Assembly (NCBI GenBank): GCA_905221605.1
Contig: CAJNDS010001224.1
Coordinates: 1,069,056-1,133,055, forward strand
Length of the DNA stretch: 64,000 bases
Direction: 5' to 3'
Origin: Symbiodinium natans
Lineage: Eukaryota > Sar > Dinophyceae > Suessiales > Symbiodiniaceae
In this document: positions 43,158 to 53,016 of the stretch, in pieces
Layout: every line of letters begins with the position of its first letter
Numbering within the stretch: position 1 is the first letter of the stretch
The notes under the pieces: generated by a model
Seen by the model: the letters and a program-made list of their open reading frames with translations, nothing else
Told to the model about the DNA's origin: nothing
The model's database searches: none
Position numbers and translations under genes: made by a program

Positions 43158-45480
43158 GTGATAAACCCTAACCCTAAACCCCTAAACCCTCCTAAACCCT
43201 CCTAAACCCCAAACCACCCTGAAACCACCCTAAACCACCCTAAACCCTAAACACCCTAAACCACCAAACCACCCTAAACCACCCTAAACCACCCTAAACC
43301 ACCCTAAACCCTACACCCTAAACCCTAAACCCTAAACCCTAGACCCTAACCCTAACCCTAAAAACCCTAAACCCTAAACCCTAACCCTAAACCCTAAACC
43401 CTAAACCCTAAACCCTAAACCCTAAACCCTAAACCCTAAACCCTAACCCTAAACCCTAAAAACCCTAAACCCTAAACCCTAAACCCTAAACCCTAAACCC
43501 TAAACCCTAAACCCTAAACCCTAAACCCTAAACCCTAAACCCTAAACCCAAGACCATGAAAAACACGAACAAAAAACCATAAAAAACACGAAAAAAAAAC
43601 CTGGACCCCCCCAAACCCCAAAACCTTGTCCCTAATCAAGACCCCTTGACTAAGGAACGTTGCCTCAGTCATAGTAAGGATCCGTAGATAGTTTAAGGTC
43701 TACGTATTCCTTCGACAAGGGATATGGCTCTGGGCTCAACCCTAAACCCTCAACCCTGAACCCTAAACCCAAAGCCCTCAACCCTGAACCCTAAGCCGCA
43801 AACCCTAAACTAGGGTAACAGGGCCAACCATCGCCACAGTTCCCACGGCCTGGAGGTCATCAAACTGGCAGCGGGCACGGCCGTGCAATACTACACCTTC
43901 TCGGGCATGGCCTCGTGCATGAACTAAACCCTAACCCCAAACCCCAAACCCCAAACCCCAAACCCCAAACCCCAAGCCCCAAACCCTAATCCCGAGAGCC
44001 TCCCCTCCCCAACCCCCTCTAAACTCTGTAGACCCTCAAGAAAAACTCCTAAATTCCCATACCCCAAAGCCTAGAAATCCAGAAAGCCTTGAATAACGAC
44101 CCGAAACTAAACCTCCGAAAGCGTTGGGGATTCAAGGCTTCAGGGGCTGCTGAGCGAAAGAAGGGGAACAACCAGGGGTTTAGGGTTTAGGGTTTCGGGT
44201 TAGGGTTTCGGGTTTCGGGTTTGGGGTTTCGGGTTTAGGGTTTCGGGTTTGGGGTTTCGGGTTTAGGGTTCAGGATTCAGGGCTTAGAGCGAGGTGAAAG
44301 CCTTGGAGTCTTGTTTTAGTGCCCACCGAACTGGAGCTCTTGTAGTTTCGAGCTGAAAGTGCATACATGCACGTGGCATAACTCGAAAAGCTGCTATTTG
44401 CTTAAGAACCCCCCCAAAAAAACAATTCCTATATTGACCTTGATAAGGAAAACATGTTTTTTGGGGGTCTTAAGCAATTGGTAGTACAAGGAACACTCCC
44501 TTAGAATATGATTCAGGGCTAACAGTCCGTAATAGGGGCTGCAAGAGGGGGTACTATGTTAAGGACTGTTCGTATACGAGGGAACATTCCAATCTAGGGC
44601 ATGCTTCTTCAACTACAGGGTACTGGCACCATGGACATACCACAAAGCGCCCACAAGCTCTGCAAGGATGTGTGCTATCGTTTCATTGGCGCCCTGGCGT
44701 GGTTCGAGCCGTTCCCCCCCAGAGAACATACTGTGAGGTTCATTTGGGGAACCAGAAGTAGGGCTCTAAGTGTCCTACGTAGGGTTCATGGTAGAAAACG
44801 TACTTTGAGGTGCAGGTGGGCAGAGGTAGGGGTTCTCAGTGCCATAAATACGGTCATGAGTATAGTTCCCATACTTGCATGCAACCCTAGTTAGAACTAC
44901 CCACGGACCTCCAAGTATGCCTATGTCCAGCAGTCTCAGCATGTCCCGAACAGCAGGGCTAGTTCTTCGGGTCGTTACATGGCCGTGTAGCAAGGGCCCT
45001 GAAAAGGGACCCCCCCTTATACACCCTTATATACCCTATGCAACTGCCAAGGGCCACACTAAGGGCCCACATGGCTTCCCATGCGCTGCTTTTGGCTTTC
45101 AGAGTGTGCTTAAACCCCCAAAGCCCGGAGCATCCTCGAGTCTGACAAACCCGAAACTAAAGCCCTTAAAACCCTAAACCCTAAACCCTAAACCCTAAAC
45201 CCTAAACCCTAAACCCTAAACCCTAAACCCTAAACCCTAAACCCTAAACCCTAAACCCTAAACCCTAAACCCTAAACCCCCCCCCCAAACCCAGAAAACC
45301 CTCCAGAACCCCATCCTTTTGCCTGTCTCTTTGCGAGCGCGACGAGAACCCCCCCACGCCACCGAGGCAACTGCTCCATTGCCTACGCCTGCGCTGTGGG
45401 CCTTTGGTGTTTCATCGAGCGACCGCTCATGACGTTCACAACTGCAGGACGTCCTCGGCCCCCTGCGAGCCCAGCACCCC
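32272..45480 (+). CDS. NRF-6-like membrane acyltransferase (acyltransferase 3 family), ~20 exons
   Basis: Multi-pass membrane protein of the nose-resistant-to-fluoxetine type, expected to move acyl groups. Visible exons: 32272-32393 (...GIGFCLPK), 32843-32912 (ACLPVDVPMLLN: the CxPxxC NRF domain), 33048-~33203 (GFVASVSLLVVLAGFIALST membrane segment), ~33755-33865 (KPTDCLNGLRVLAMCWIILG then HTFLMPEG), 33948-34033 (VSGYANPQDISLGPVLRREL), ~34190-34234 (VDTFFFL), 35889-35928 (YLRLTPSLALTM), 36206-36290 (YVGILPYLASGPF), 36713-36746 (WWSELTYTMP), 36902-36925 (CMGWTWYL), 38398-38472 (FHKAKLLGWFLLLLLGAG), 38752-38870, 39230-39287 (SKPYTRAPAYFVG), 40680-40770, 40910-~41005 (FGRLFWALAWSVITLLCYYG), 42153-~42211 (VNGFLAHRFWALLG), ~42590-42664 (FVRLTYGAYLMHPL), 43820-~43925, ~45366-45480 (AYACAVGLWCFIERPLMTF). 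The family motif order is preserved. The SGFL exon after VDTFFFL was not found. Most introns carry telomeric arrays or hairpins. End uncertain. Confidence 0.8.
34395..34505. mobile_element. Hairpin element, family 4, inside an acyltransferase intron
   Basis: Left arm AAATGGGTGGCTGTCAAAAT, right arm ATTTTGACTACCACCCAAAT; the arms are ~35 bp with few mismatches around a short centre. Similar designs, differing in sequence, lie at about 33440-33535 and 63716-63819. Confidence 0.6.
34812..34945 (+). repeat. 38-bp tandem repeat, 3 units plus a partial
   Basis: Units AGGAATTTCTTCATGATGAT + TTGAGGTGTATAGTTAAT start at 34812, 34850 and 34888 and are essentially identical; a partial unit follows at about 34927. 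The near identity suggests recent amplification. Confidence 0.9.
35370..35645. repeat. Inverted pair of telomere-type arrays in an acyltransferase intron
   Basis: Twelve near-perfect CCCTAAA units (35370-35452) and about twelve TTTAGGG units (35562-35642) flank ~110 bases that could be a small exon (NQLLAILLRLLG in one frame). Same geometry as 31.04-31.37 kb. Confidence 0.85.
38577..38745 (+). repeat. Telomere-variant array dominated by CCCTAAG
   Basis: About eleven CCCTAAG units in a row (38586-38660), then CCCTAAA, CCCTAGA and CCCTATA variants up to the acyltransferase exon at 38752. A single-base variant has been amplified locally. Confidence 0.85.
39718..39838. repeat. CCCTCCC/CCCCTCT low-complexity tract
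   Basis: About 120 bases of almost pure pyrimidine on the + strand, within an acyltransferase intron. Could form triplex or other non-B DNA. Confidence 0.85.
41167..41216. repeat. AT microsatellite
   Basis: Alternating TATATA with a short interruption (AATCATAT), inside the intron after acyltransferase exon ~40910-41005. Confidence 0.9.
41616..41740. mobile_element. Hairpin element, family 1
   Basis: Starts CGCTTGGAGGTTCATGGGAC and ends TACCATGAACCTCCAAGCAG. The interior holds ATAACCCCTATAAGGCCCTT and AAGTACAGTTATAATTGG, also found in the 48.39 kb copy. Confidence 0.8.
43090..43615. mobile_element. T/A-armed telomeric array element
   Basis: Left arm GGTTCTTTTTTCGTGTTTTT then a ~30-base poly-T, then ~390 bases of CCCTAAA with CCACCCTAAA and CCCTAA variants, then right arm AAAAACACGAAAAAAAAACC, roughly the inverse of the left. 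A similar layout lies at 59.96-60.55 kb. Confidence 0.55.
45170..45285 (+). repeat. Near-perfect CCCTAAA array
   Basis: About 15 uninterrupted units just upstream of the last recognised acyltransferase exon, ending in a C run. Confidence 0.9.
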
Positions 45481-46056
45481 GTAAGCTTCTCACAGGGGAA
45501 ATCCGGACTCTGAAGTATCTAAGGGTAGTTATCACCCTTTAACGGGGGACCATATCAAGGGGCCCCCATGAAACTACCCTCAGAAAGTAGGCCCAAGTGA
45601 GGTGCCTTGCAAGACTTAGTTATGGGGTGTTGGGCTTCCTGGGACCTTGTTCTTCAGCAGCTTCCGGTCCAAGCATCCAAAAGCCCTAAATCGCCAAGGC
45701 AACGAGCTGTCCCTGTAATTCATGTTGTTATGCTGCACAAAGACCTTGAGACCTTGCCGTTCGAGTGCGAAAGCAGCATCGAAACCCCAAACCCCTAAAC
45801 CCTGGCCGCAGGCCTAAGCTCCAGACCCCCGCAACTCGATTTGGAGACTTGCATGGCGGGCCAGTTTCCGGAGAGCCCATACCCCTGAATCAAGCAGCAG
45901 GGTTTTGGGGTTTGGGGTTTAGGGTGTCCGGCTGCAAAAAAGGGTGTAAGGTTTACGGGTTTGTTGGTTCGTAGTAGGGAATGAGGGAAATGCGTGCCCT
46001 ACATAAGGAATTACTGAACCCAGAATTCTGCGCACTTACTCAGCTGGTCCAGACCC

Positions 46057-46174
46057 TACTTGGAGGTTCATGGGTAGTTCCAAGTAGGGTCATAAGTATG
46101 GTAACTTATATGCTTATAACCCTATGTAGGGTACTTATAACCCAACGAAGAACTACCCTGTGAACCTCCATGTA
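46057..46174. mobile_element. Hairpin element, family 1
   Basis: Begins CTACTTGGAGGTTCATGGGT and ends CTACCCTGTGAACCTCCATGT, with interior GGTCATAAGTATGG and complementary CATAAG/CTTATA words. Confidence 0.75.
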
Positions 46175-48386
46175 TTTCTTCAGGGTGCCGTTCCACATGT
46201 CAGTGTAGAGACCCGTGTATACCCCTTAATTCAGGCATATGCCTCAAGTCATGCTAAGGATCCCTGTAGAGTTTAAGGTATGTTCCTCAATTAAGGGGTT
46301 TTGGGCTCTCACCCTAAACCCTAAACCCTAGTCCCTAAACCCTCAAGCCTAAACCCTAAACTTTAGACCCTTGTCTGTATGTTCCTTAGTGAAGGGGTTT
46401 TGGGCTCTTTGGGTTGACCCTTGAGGACTGCGCAAGCCGCGTGCAGCGAGCGAGCGGAAGGGCTCCGCAACCTCGCCCCTGGTGGAGAACGGGGTGCCTC
46501 GGAGTAGAACCCGAAACCCCGAAGCCCCTAAGCACCTACACCCCTAAACCCCTAAATTCTCTAGACCCCTAAACCCCCTAAACCCCCTTACCCTAAACCC
46601 TGGTGGAGAGCAGGGTGCCTGGGAGCAGAAACCGGGACCAAAGCCTGGTTAGTGCCCGAATCCTCAAGCCCTTATCAGAAAGACCACTACTCCTAAAGTA
46701 AGGAGTATACAACAAGGGGGTTTTCATCTTGTTTGAAGGGTCTATATAGGTCAAGCCCCCGAACTTGGACCTTAAGCCGCAGTCAGTCACCCCTTCAACC
46801 CAGCAAGGAAGTGCATCTGCCAGCACAAGCCCATGTTGACTGCATGACTTCGTAGAGCCCTCCGCGTGAGAGTCTGTCCTGCTGCCGTTCCCCTTCCCTG
46901 CTGCGCCCGTTACAATAGACCATTCCTAGGTTTCTCAACGCACACGTCCCTCCACGTCATTCAGTCTCCGGCCTTTCTTGGCTGTCAGCCGAGCTTAGCC
47001 GTGCAGTGACAGAGCTAAGAGGAGCGGTGCCCCAGCGCCCCTCCGCGGCCGCGACTCCGAAATGCCAACCTGCGCCATACGCCCATGTCCCACGACATCC
47101 CTGTTGCGAACACATCCGTGACCGACTATACAAGGGTTCTTCTCGGTGACCGGTGATGTCCGTGTGACCAGTGCATGTCTTTGTGAGTACGCTGCCCACG
47201 ATAGCGACAAGCATGCCATGTGGACAGTCCATAGCTGGGATTGCGTTTTCAACAGGGCCTGACTTAGACCACCCCCTTTGTCATGCGTAGCCTAGGAGAA
47301 CATCGTAAATAGCGAGGTTTTCCTGCTTTGCTCCGAAGAAGACGCGCATGGCCTGCAGCAAACCCGCCCGGGCGGAGCTGGGTTTCGGATTTTGGGCTCA
47401 AGCGCGATTCTGGTTCATTATACTTAAAACCCTATTCAGGGTACTTATAACCGTACTGACAAGTACCCACATTAACCTCCAAGTTAGACGAAGAATCCAG
47501 AAACTTTTGCGTGGTGTTGGAAAGCCTTCGCGCAACCATCCCTTGATTTCTCGAAGCTCTTGGAAGCTTCCCAGGAGCCCCCACTCAACCCTAGACCCAT
47601 CAGACTGTAAGCCCTGACCCACCCCAACCTCATAATCCTAAACCCTCAAATCCTAGACCCTAAACCCTAAACCCTAAGCCCTAAACCCTAAACCCTAAAC
47701 CCTAAACCCTAAACCCTAAACCCCAGACCAACAAACCTGCGCTTTTTTCAGGCAACGCCCTCGAGCGTCGGAAGCCAGCAGAGGCCTCGGCAGTGAGAGG
47801 CATGTAGGGTTTACGGTTTAGGGTTTAGGGTTTAGGGTTTAGTCCTAGCCGTAAGAAAGGTTTAGGGTTTGCGGTTTGCGGCTGCGGGTTGGTGAAGTGG
47901 GGATTCCTTTCTGGCAGCCAGCAAGTCCCAGTTGCAAAAAGGGTTTAGGGTTAAGGGCTTCGGGTTGAGAGTATCGGGTTTAGGGTTTTGAGGGTTTGGG
48001 GTTGAGGGTTTATAGGCTTGAGGCAAAAAGGGCTTAGGGTACAGGGTTCCAGTGCCTATGCTGCTCCAGTGCTGGCACCTCAAGGATCACGGGTTCAAAA
48101 GGGTATAGGGTTTAGGGTTTAGGGTTTAGGGTTCAGGGTTTGTCTGTCATGGAAGTTGAGGTACCATTACCAACCCTCAACCCTGTAGTATGGTTGACCC
48201 AACTCGCCGGGAAGCCCCAGTCCGATACCCTTCCTTTCAATGGCACGGGCATCGCCACGTACCCTAAGCCACCTTGACTTAGACCGCCCCCTTACATGAG
48301 GCCCCGAAAAAGAAGCAAAACAAGAACATACAAATCCCTGTACTGCCCTCATAAGGAAGCATATTTTGTTGGGGATTCTGAAGCAG

Positions 48387-48510
48387 ATACTTGAAGGTTC
48401 ATGGGACTTACTTATAATTGGGATAACCCCTATAAGGCCCTTTAGGGGTATTATAAGTAGGGTTATAAGTACAGTTATAATTGGTTAGTAAGTCCCATGA
48501 ACCTTCAGAT
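48387..48510. mobile_element. Hairpin element, family 1
   Basis: Begins ATACTTGAAGGTTCATGGGA and ends GTCCCATGAACCTTCAGAT. The compensating A in one arm and T in the other (GAAGG/CCTTC) keeps the pairing. The interior is very close to the 41.6 kb copy. Confidence 0.8.
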
Positions 48511-49554
48511 AGAAGTCTAGATCAACCCTCACATCTCAAGAGCCACAGCCAGAGAAGCCCCAAGCCCCAACAGCTGAGGGCTTGGGGTTTAGGGATGCTT
48601 GGAGTAGAGCCGGGGTTGAAAGATGGGATCAGGGCGCAAAAAGGGTTAAGGGTTAAGGGTTAAGGGTTTACCCTAAACCCTAAACCCTAAACCCCAAACC
48701 CCAAACCCTAAACCCAAAACCCTAAACCCTAACCCTAAACCCTATATAAACCCTGTAGCCTGAACCCTAAACCCTAAACCCTAAATCCCTAAATCCCTAA
48801 ACCCTAAACCCTAAATCCCCCCAACGCTTCGCCACTCCCTGGAGACCCGGAGAGCCGAGGCCGCAACGGGCGGCATCCAGTGCCTGAGGTGGGTCAGCTT
48901 GTAGGGTGTCTCAGAAACCTTAGACTCCTTATATCTAAACCCTAAACCCTAAACCCTAAACCCTAAACCCTAAACCCTAAACCCTAAACCCTAAACCCTA
49001 AACCCTAAACCCCAAAACCCTAAACCCTAAACCCTTAATTAAGGGGTATTGGAGTCCCTGGACAACTCCCAGGACCCGGGGAGTAGGCCCTTGTTCCCTT
49101 TTTTTGGGGGGTTTAGGGTCCTGTGAAGCAAAAAGGGCAGCCTTTCTTGTACCTAGGTTAGTCGGCTAGCCTTGGGTCTCCAAAGCATTCACACCACCCC
49201 AGACCTTCGCGAGCCACTCGGAGGTGAGATGAGACTGCAGGTCAGGGGGGCCCCGTATTGCGATGTGTGTGGGTTGCGCTTTTTTTAGGTTTACCTGAAC
49301 TCTAAACCCCAGGCCCTATAATCTAAACCCTAAACCCTTTTTTTTTGGGTGTCTTGGCGCTTTTGGGTACTTTAAGGACTATTGCTGGATTTAAAGTGAG
49401 ATTGGCTGAGGTGGGCACGATGTTTCTTTGCTGGGTCCGAGACTTGCAGTCTCCTGTTAACAGGCAGCTGTTGGCCTGTGCGTTTGGTGCGGCCGACATG
49501 CTTCCCACTTGCAAAGCATTAGAATTATAGAGTGGTAAGCTGACTGTGGCCCCT

Positions 49555-49856
49555 TACTTGGAGGTTCATGGGTGTTCACAAGTACGGATATCAATACCAC
49601 AAATAGGGTTTTCAAGTAGAGTCACCATACCTTCAACCCCACTTACAACCATGGAGCCTTCAAGTAGTCGGCCACGTACAGGGCCCGCGGAAGTTCGCAC
49701 GTTTCATTGCATACCGCAGGCGTCTGCAGAGCCATACCGGAGCCTGTTCCTTGATGTACTTGTTGATGGTTCATGTAAGTGCCCTAAATAGGGCGATAGG
49801 TATAGATGCCATACTCATGACCCTACGTATAATTACCCACATGAACCTCCAAGTAA
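49555..49856. mobile_element. Two adjacent family 1 hairpin elements around a possible exon
   Basis: Copy one is 49555-49667 (ACTTGGAGGTTCATGGGT ... GGAGCCTTCAAGTAG). Copy two is 49757-49856 (ACTTGTTGATGGTTCATGTAA ... ACATGAACCTCCAAGTAA). The ~90 bases between them have no telomeric motif and one open frame (AEVRTFHCIPQASAEPYRSL), which is what a small exon between two introner insertions would look like. Confidence 0.6.
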
Positions 49857-49967
49857 GAGAGCATCCTAAACCCTAAGCCCTCAACCCTCAACCCTCAACC
49901 CTAAACCCTAAACCCTAAACCCCAAGCCCTAAACCTTAGACCAACAACCCTAAACCCTAAAACCTCT

Positions 49968-50512
49968 ATGCCGAAGAGAGTTGATGGCTTCGGCTCCGGC
50001 TCTTGCTCGGAATCAGAGTTCGGGCGCCTGCCCCTTCGGTGCAGCAAAATCGCTGCGCAGCTAAAAGTATGTCCACGCGGGCCTGGCGCGCACATGAAGC
50101 TAGGAAGCTCGGAAGCACAGATTTCCGGCAGCATGGCAATACAGGAGTCGGAATAATTACTAATGATATTCCCTCATGGCAATCATACTCGAATAACCCC
50201 CCAAAATCCTATTCTAATTATTCAGGCTCCGACATCAACAAGATCTGGTTAGGAGATGCTGGAGAGCAGAACACACCGAAGCCGCAAAGAGGCACTCGCG
50301 GGACGTCTTCCATAGGACCGTACGAGGTCCGCCAGCGTGCAGATGCACCCAGGACCGGCGGGAAGAGGCAGAAGCCCCACAAACGACGTAACGTAGGGGT
50401 CGGAATAAGTCCTAATAGTATTCGTTTATGGTCCCTATATAACTGTACTCTAAAAACCCCCAAACCCTTTTCCAGTTGTTAAGGCCCCCAAAAGACGTAC
50501 TCTCTCAAAAAG
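49968..50512 (+). CDS. Candidate three-exon gene piece, basic nuclear-like protein
   Basis: Family not recognised. Exon 49968 to about 50146 (MPKRVDGFGSGSCSESEFGR ... ISGSMAIQ); exon about 50229-50398 (SDINKIWLGDAGEQNTPKPQ ... PHKRRN); exon about 50468-50512 (VKAPKRRTLSKSR). Joining the three gives one frame, and Lys/Arg clusters (KRQKPHKRR, KAPKRR) resemble nuclear localisation signals. The two introns both start near GTCGGAATAA and are alike (GAATAATTACTAATGATATT against GAATAAGTCCTAATAGTATT), a separate short intron family without telomeric motifs. The gene's ends were not found. It may belong with the exons at 52.4-52.9 kb. Confidence 0.35.
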
Positions 50513-51302
50513 CAGGTGACGAGGTCTACAACTCGACCCTGAGCCTCGAACCCCAAACCCTAAACCTTAAACCCTGAACCCTAAGCCCTAAACCGAGTCT
50601 GCTGGGTGTGGTCGCGAGGCTGCATAGGCAGGTGGCACAAAGACCCGAGTCTCAGCCCCAAACCCGAAACCCATCCTCCCATTTCTCCCGCGCCACTTGG
50701 GCGCACGGGCACGCAGCTGGAGTTTGAGATTTCGGCCCTGGGCCGACGCTCTCCCCCCCCCGCCTGGCGAATCCCAGGCTGCAATCAGCGGAATTTCCAC
50801 CCAAGGAACCTACAAAGAGGGGCCCGAATCCCGAGTTCTAGCATCGAGAAAAAGGGATGTCCTTGACCTACACCCCCCCTCCCAGGGTGCTTAAGTAGAG
50901 ACCTAAAGGCCCAATTTAGTGCGAAGGGGCCCCTCCCCGTAGGAACATTCGAGGGTGCGTGAATCAGATGGGGCTAAAAAGTTGCCGCCTGCTGTCCCCA
51001 TATCCCTGGTGCGGATTTGGTTAGGGAATATTCTGAGAATCGTTGTCGGGATCCTTATAATATGACTTAAGGCAACTTCCTGTAGGCCCAAATATGCCTC
51101 AATTTGGGAAGCATACCGTGGGCTTGTAAGGATCCTTGTCATGAGTTGAGGTATGGGTCTTAGGGCTTCGGGTTTCAGGGCGTGTCCCTTAATTCAGGGA
51201 TTATTAAAGGGCTCCCTGGGTCTGAAAGAGAAAAAAAGGCCGAAGCCCCACAGCAGAGGCATCTGCGTTCCGCTCCAACGAAAGCAGCTCTGTCTACTTT
51301 GA

Positions 51303-51416
51303 CGTCCATGGGAACTTATGGGTACTTATATTTATAAGCTCAATCATGGCTGGCTTAGGGGGCTCATAAGTGCAGTTCTAATTGGGGCTATAAGTACCCA
51401 TGAACCTCCAAGTAGC
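51303..51416. mobile_element. Hairpin element, family 1 (diverged left arm)
   Basis: Left end GTCCATGGGAACTTATGGGT, right end AAGTACCCATGAACCTCCAAGT. Left-side flank reads coding-like (SAFRSNESSSVYFDV). Confidence 0.6.
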
Positions 51417-51489
51417 TCGAGGTGCTTGGAAGCCCTTTTGACTCGAGTAAGTTGGGTTATGCGGATTCCTCTCGGGTTTCTAGGCGATA

Positions 51490-51600
51490 CCCTAAGCCCT
51501 AAACCCTAAACCCTAAACCCTAAACCCTAAACCCTAAACCCTAAACACTAAACCCTAAACCCTAAACCCCAAACCCTAAACCCTAAACCCTAAACCTGGC
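51490..51600 (+). repeat. CCCTAAA array
   Basis: About 14 units with few variants (one CACTAAA, one CCCCAAA). Confidence 0.9.
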
Positions 51601-52449
51601 AAACCCTAAACCCGGAACCCTAAATATTAAGTCAACAGGGCCACACACAAAGCCCTTGGAAGCGACCAACTTTGCAGCTGGTTCAAGCTGCAACTTCTCC
51701 CTAGGACCCAAAGTAGGCCTTCATGGCCTTCATTCCCTTTTTTCAGAGTGTGTTCCCCCGCTAAACCAAAGAGGGTGCCCTTTGTATTCCTAGGTTACTC
51801 TTGGGTCAAGCCCGTGGTTCTGGGAAGCTAATGGTTTTGGTAAGAAAGGTTAGTGGCTCTGGAGTTTGCTTTAGGTAGGTCCCTTTCAGGGATATTTGTA
51901 TCTTTCCCCCTTATACTGGGTGTAAGAGGAGCACATTTAGGAGTTTGTGTCAGAAGCTTAAAAGGAACATCCTATGTTAGGGTCTGGGGTGCTCGGGAAC
52001 CCCGAGAGCGCAATGCCCCTGAATTAAGGAGTAGTTGGTTCAGGGTCTCCAGTAGCCCTTGCATAATGTTAGTATAAGGGTGAACATCCCAAGCTATTCG
52101 ACTATCAGGAAATCGGTTTGTCAGTATCTCCTTCCGTCCCGAAGCCATGGCGCTGAAGTTCCACTGGGTCAGGTAGCGAGCTTACCTTGCGGTTGGGGCC
52201 ACAAGGACCCCTTCATTCGGGACTGGACTCGTGAACGAAAAAGAATCCTCCCTCTTAATAAAGGGGCTGAACTCGGGGGTTACATGGGCTGTTTGGCTGA
52301 CGGTTGAGAGGTGGAGGGCTCAGGGGTTGCGATTGGTCCCGAAACCGCGTATAGGGGTGCAAGCTTTCGGGCAAGGAGAAGGAAAGCCCAATGGCATTGC
52401 GAAGCAGACCCGTTATGATCTGGGCTATGCATAAGCCCTAGTTAAACTG

Positions 52450-52866
52450 CAGATACTGCAGTGCAGCCTTGACAAGCCTTCGCTGCCAAGTGTGCCACTG
52501 GCGATGGTCATCGCCACGGCCTACCTGTACTATGCAACTTCGTCGCACCACTTCGTTTGGCTTTGGGGTTTAGGATTGGGGGGGTCCCATGCGGTTGGAG
52601 ATATGTTGAGCCATTCGCCAAAAGGTGAGGGCTGAGGGTTGCGGGGTTGGGTTTGGGCTTTTGGGGGCTTAGCTTCGGGTCTGAGCCACATCGCCCAGGT
52701 CACGCAGTACAAGCCATCACAGAAGAAGGCGAAGCTTCTGCAGGCGAGGTGGTGTAGCTGATTCCCCATCGCGCCAGTGGAAGCAGGAGGGAGGTTCTTT
52801 CGGAGCCCCTGGTTGCGCCCGATCGCCGCCTTGCTTAGCAAGCACGAACTCATGCAGTCAGACTAG
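52450..52866 (+). CDS. Candidate 3' exons of an unidentified gene
   Basis: Three coding-like pieces: 52453 to about 52555 (ILQCSLDKPSLPSVPLAMVI then ATAYLYYATSSHHF, membrane-like), about 52691-52760 (IAQVTQYKPSQKKAKLLQAR), and about 52797-52866 (FFRSPWLRPIAALLSKHELM then QSD, stop TAG 52864). Intervening DNA is GGGTTTAGGA-type. Family not recognised. Frames are plausible but not proven, and the link to 49.97-50.51 kb is speculative. Confidence 0.35.
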
Positions 52867-52900
52867 TAGCCAGCTCGTGGGAAGCTACCTGCTCGAAACC

Positions 52901-53016
52901 TGCTTGGAGGTTCATGGGTAGCTACAAGCAGGGTTTGTCAGTACCCCAAAGAGGGTTACAAGTAGAGATGCCCTGCTTACAACCCTTCTTAGCACTACAA
53001 ATGAACCTCGAAGCAG
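52901..53016. mobile_element. Hairpin element, family 1, abutting an FKBP exon
   Basis: Begins TGCTTGGAGGTTCATGGGTA and ends AAATGAACCTCGAAGCAG. The FKBP coding sequence starts at the next base. AACC occurs immediately outside both ends (target-site-duplication candidate). Confidence 0.8.

Larger units (their letters stand above)
45490..49960. other. Spacer or intron-like zone, no gene recognised
   Basis: Contains hairpin elements (46057, 48387, 49555, 49757), telomeric arrays (47640-47725, 48670-48815, 48935-49040, 49865-49930) and a 'CCTGGTGGAGA(A/G)C(A/G)GGGTGCC' phrase repeated at about 46480 and 46602. Short coding-like pieces (about 47755, 48850 and 49680) could be exons of an unresolved gene, but I cannot assign a frame with confidence. 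Confidence 0.4.

Noticed and set aside
44625-44720. Coding-like segment (KLCKDVCYRFIGALAWFEPF) as an acyltransferase exon
   Set aside because: It looks protein-like, but it does not fit between the exons at 43820 and 45366 in the family order, so I did not include it in the gene.
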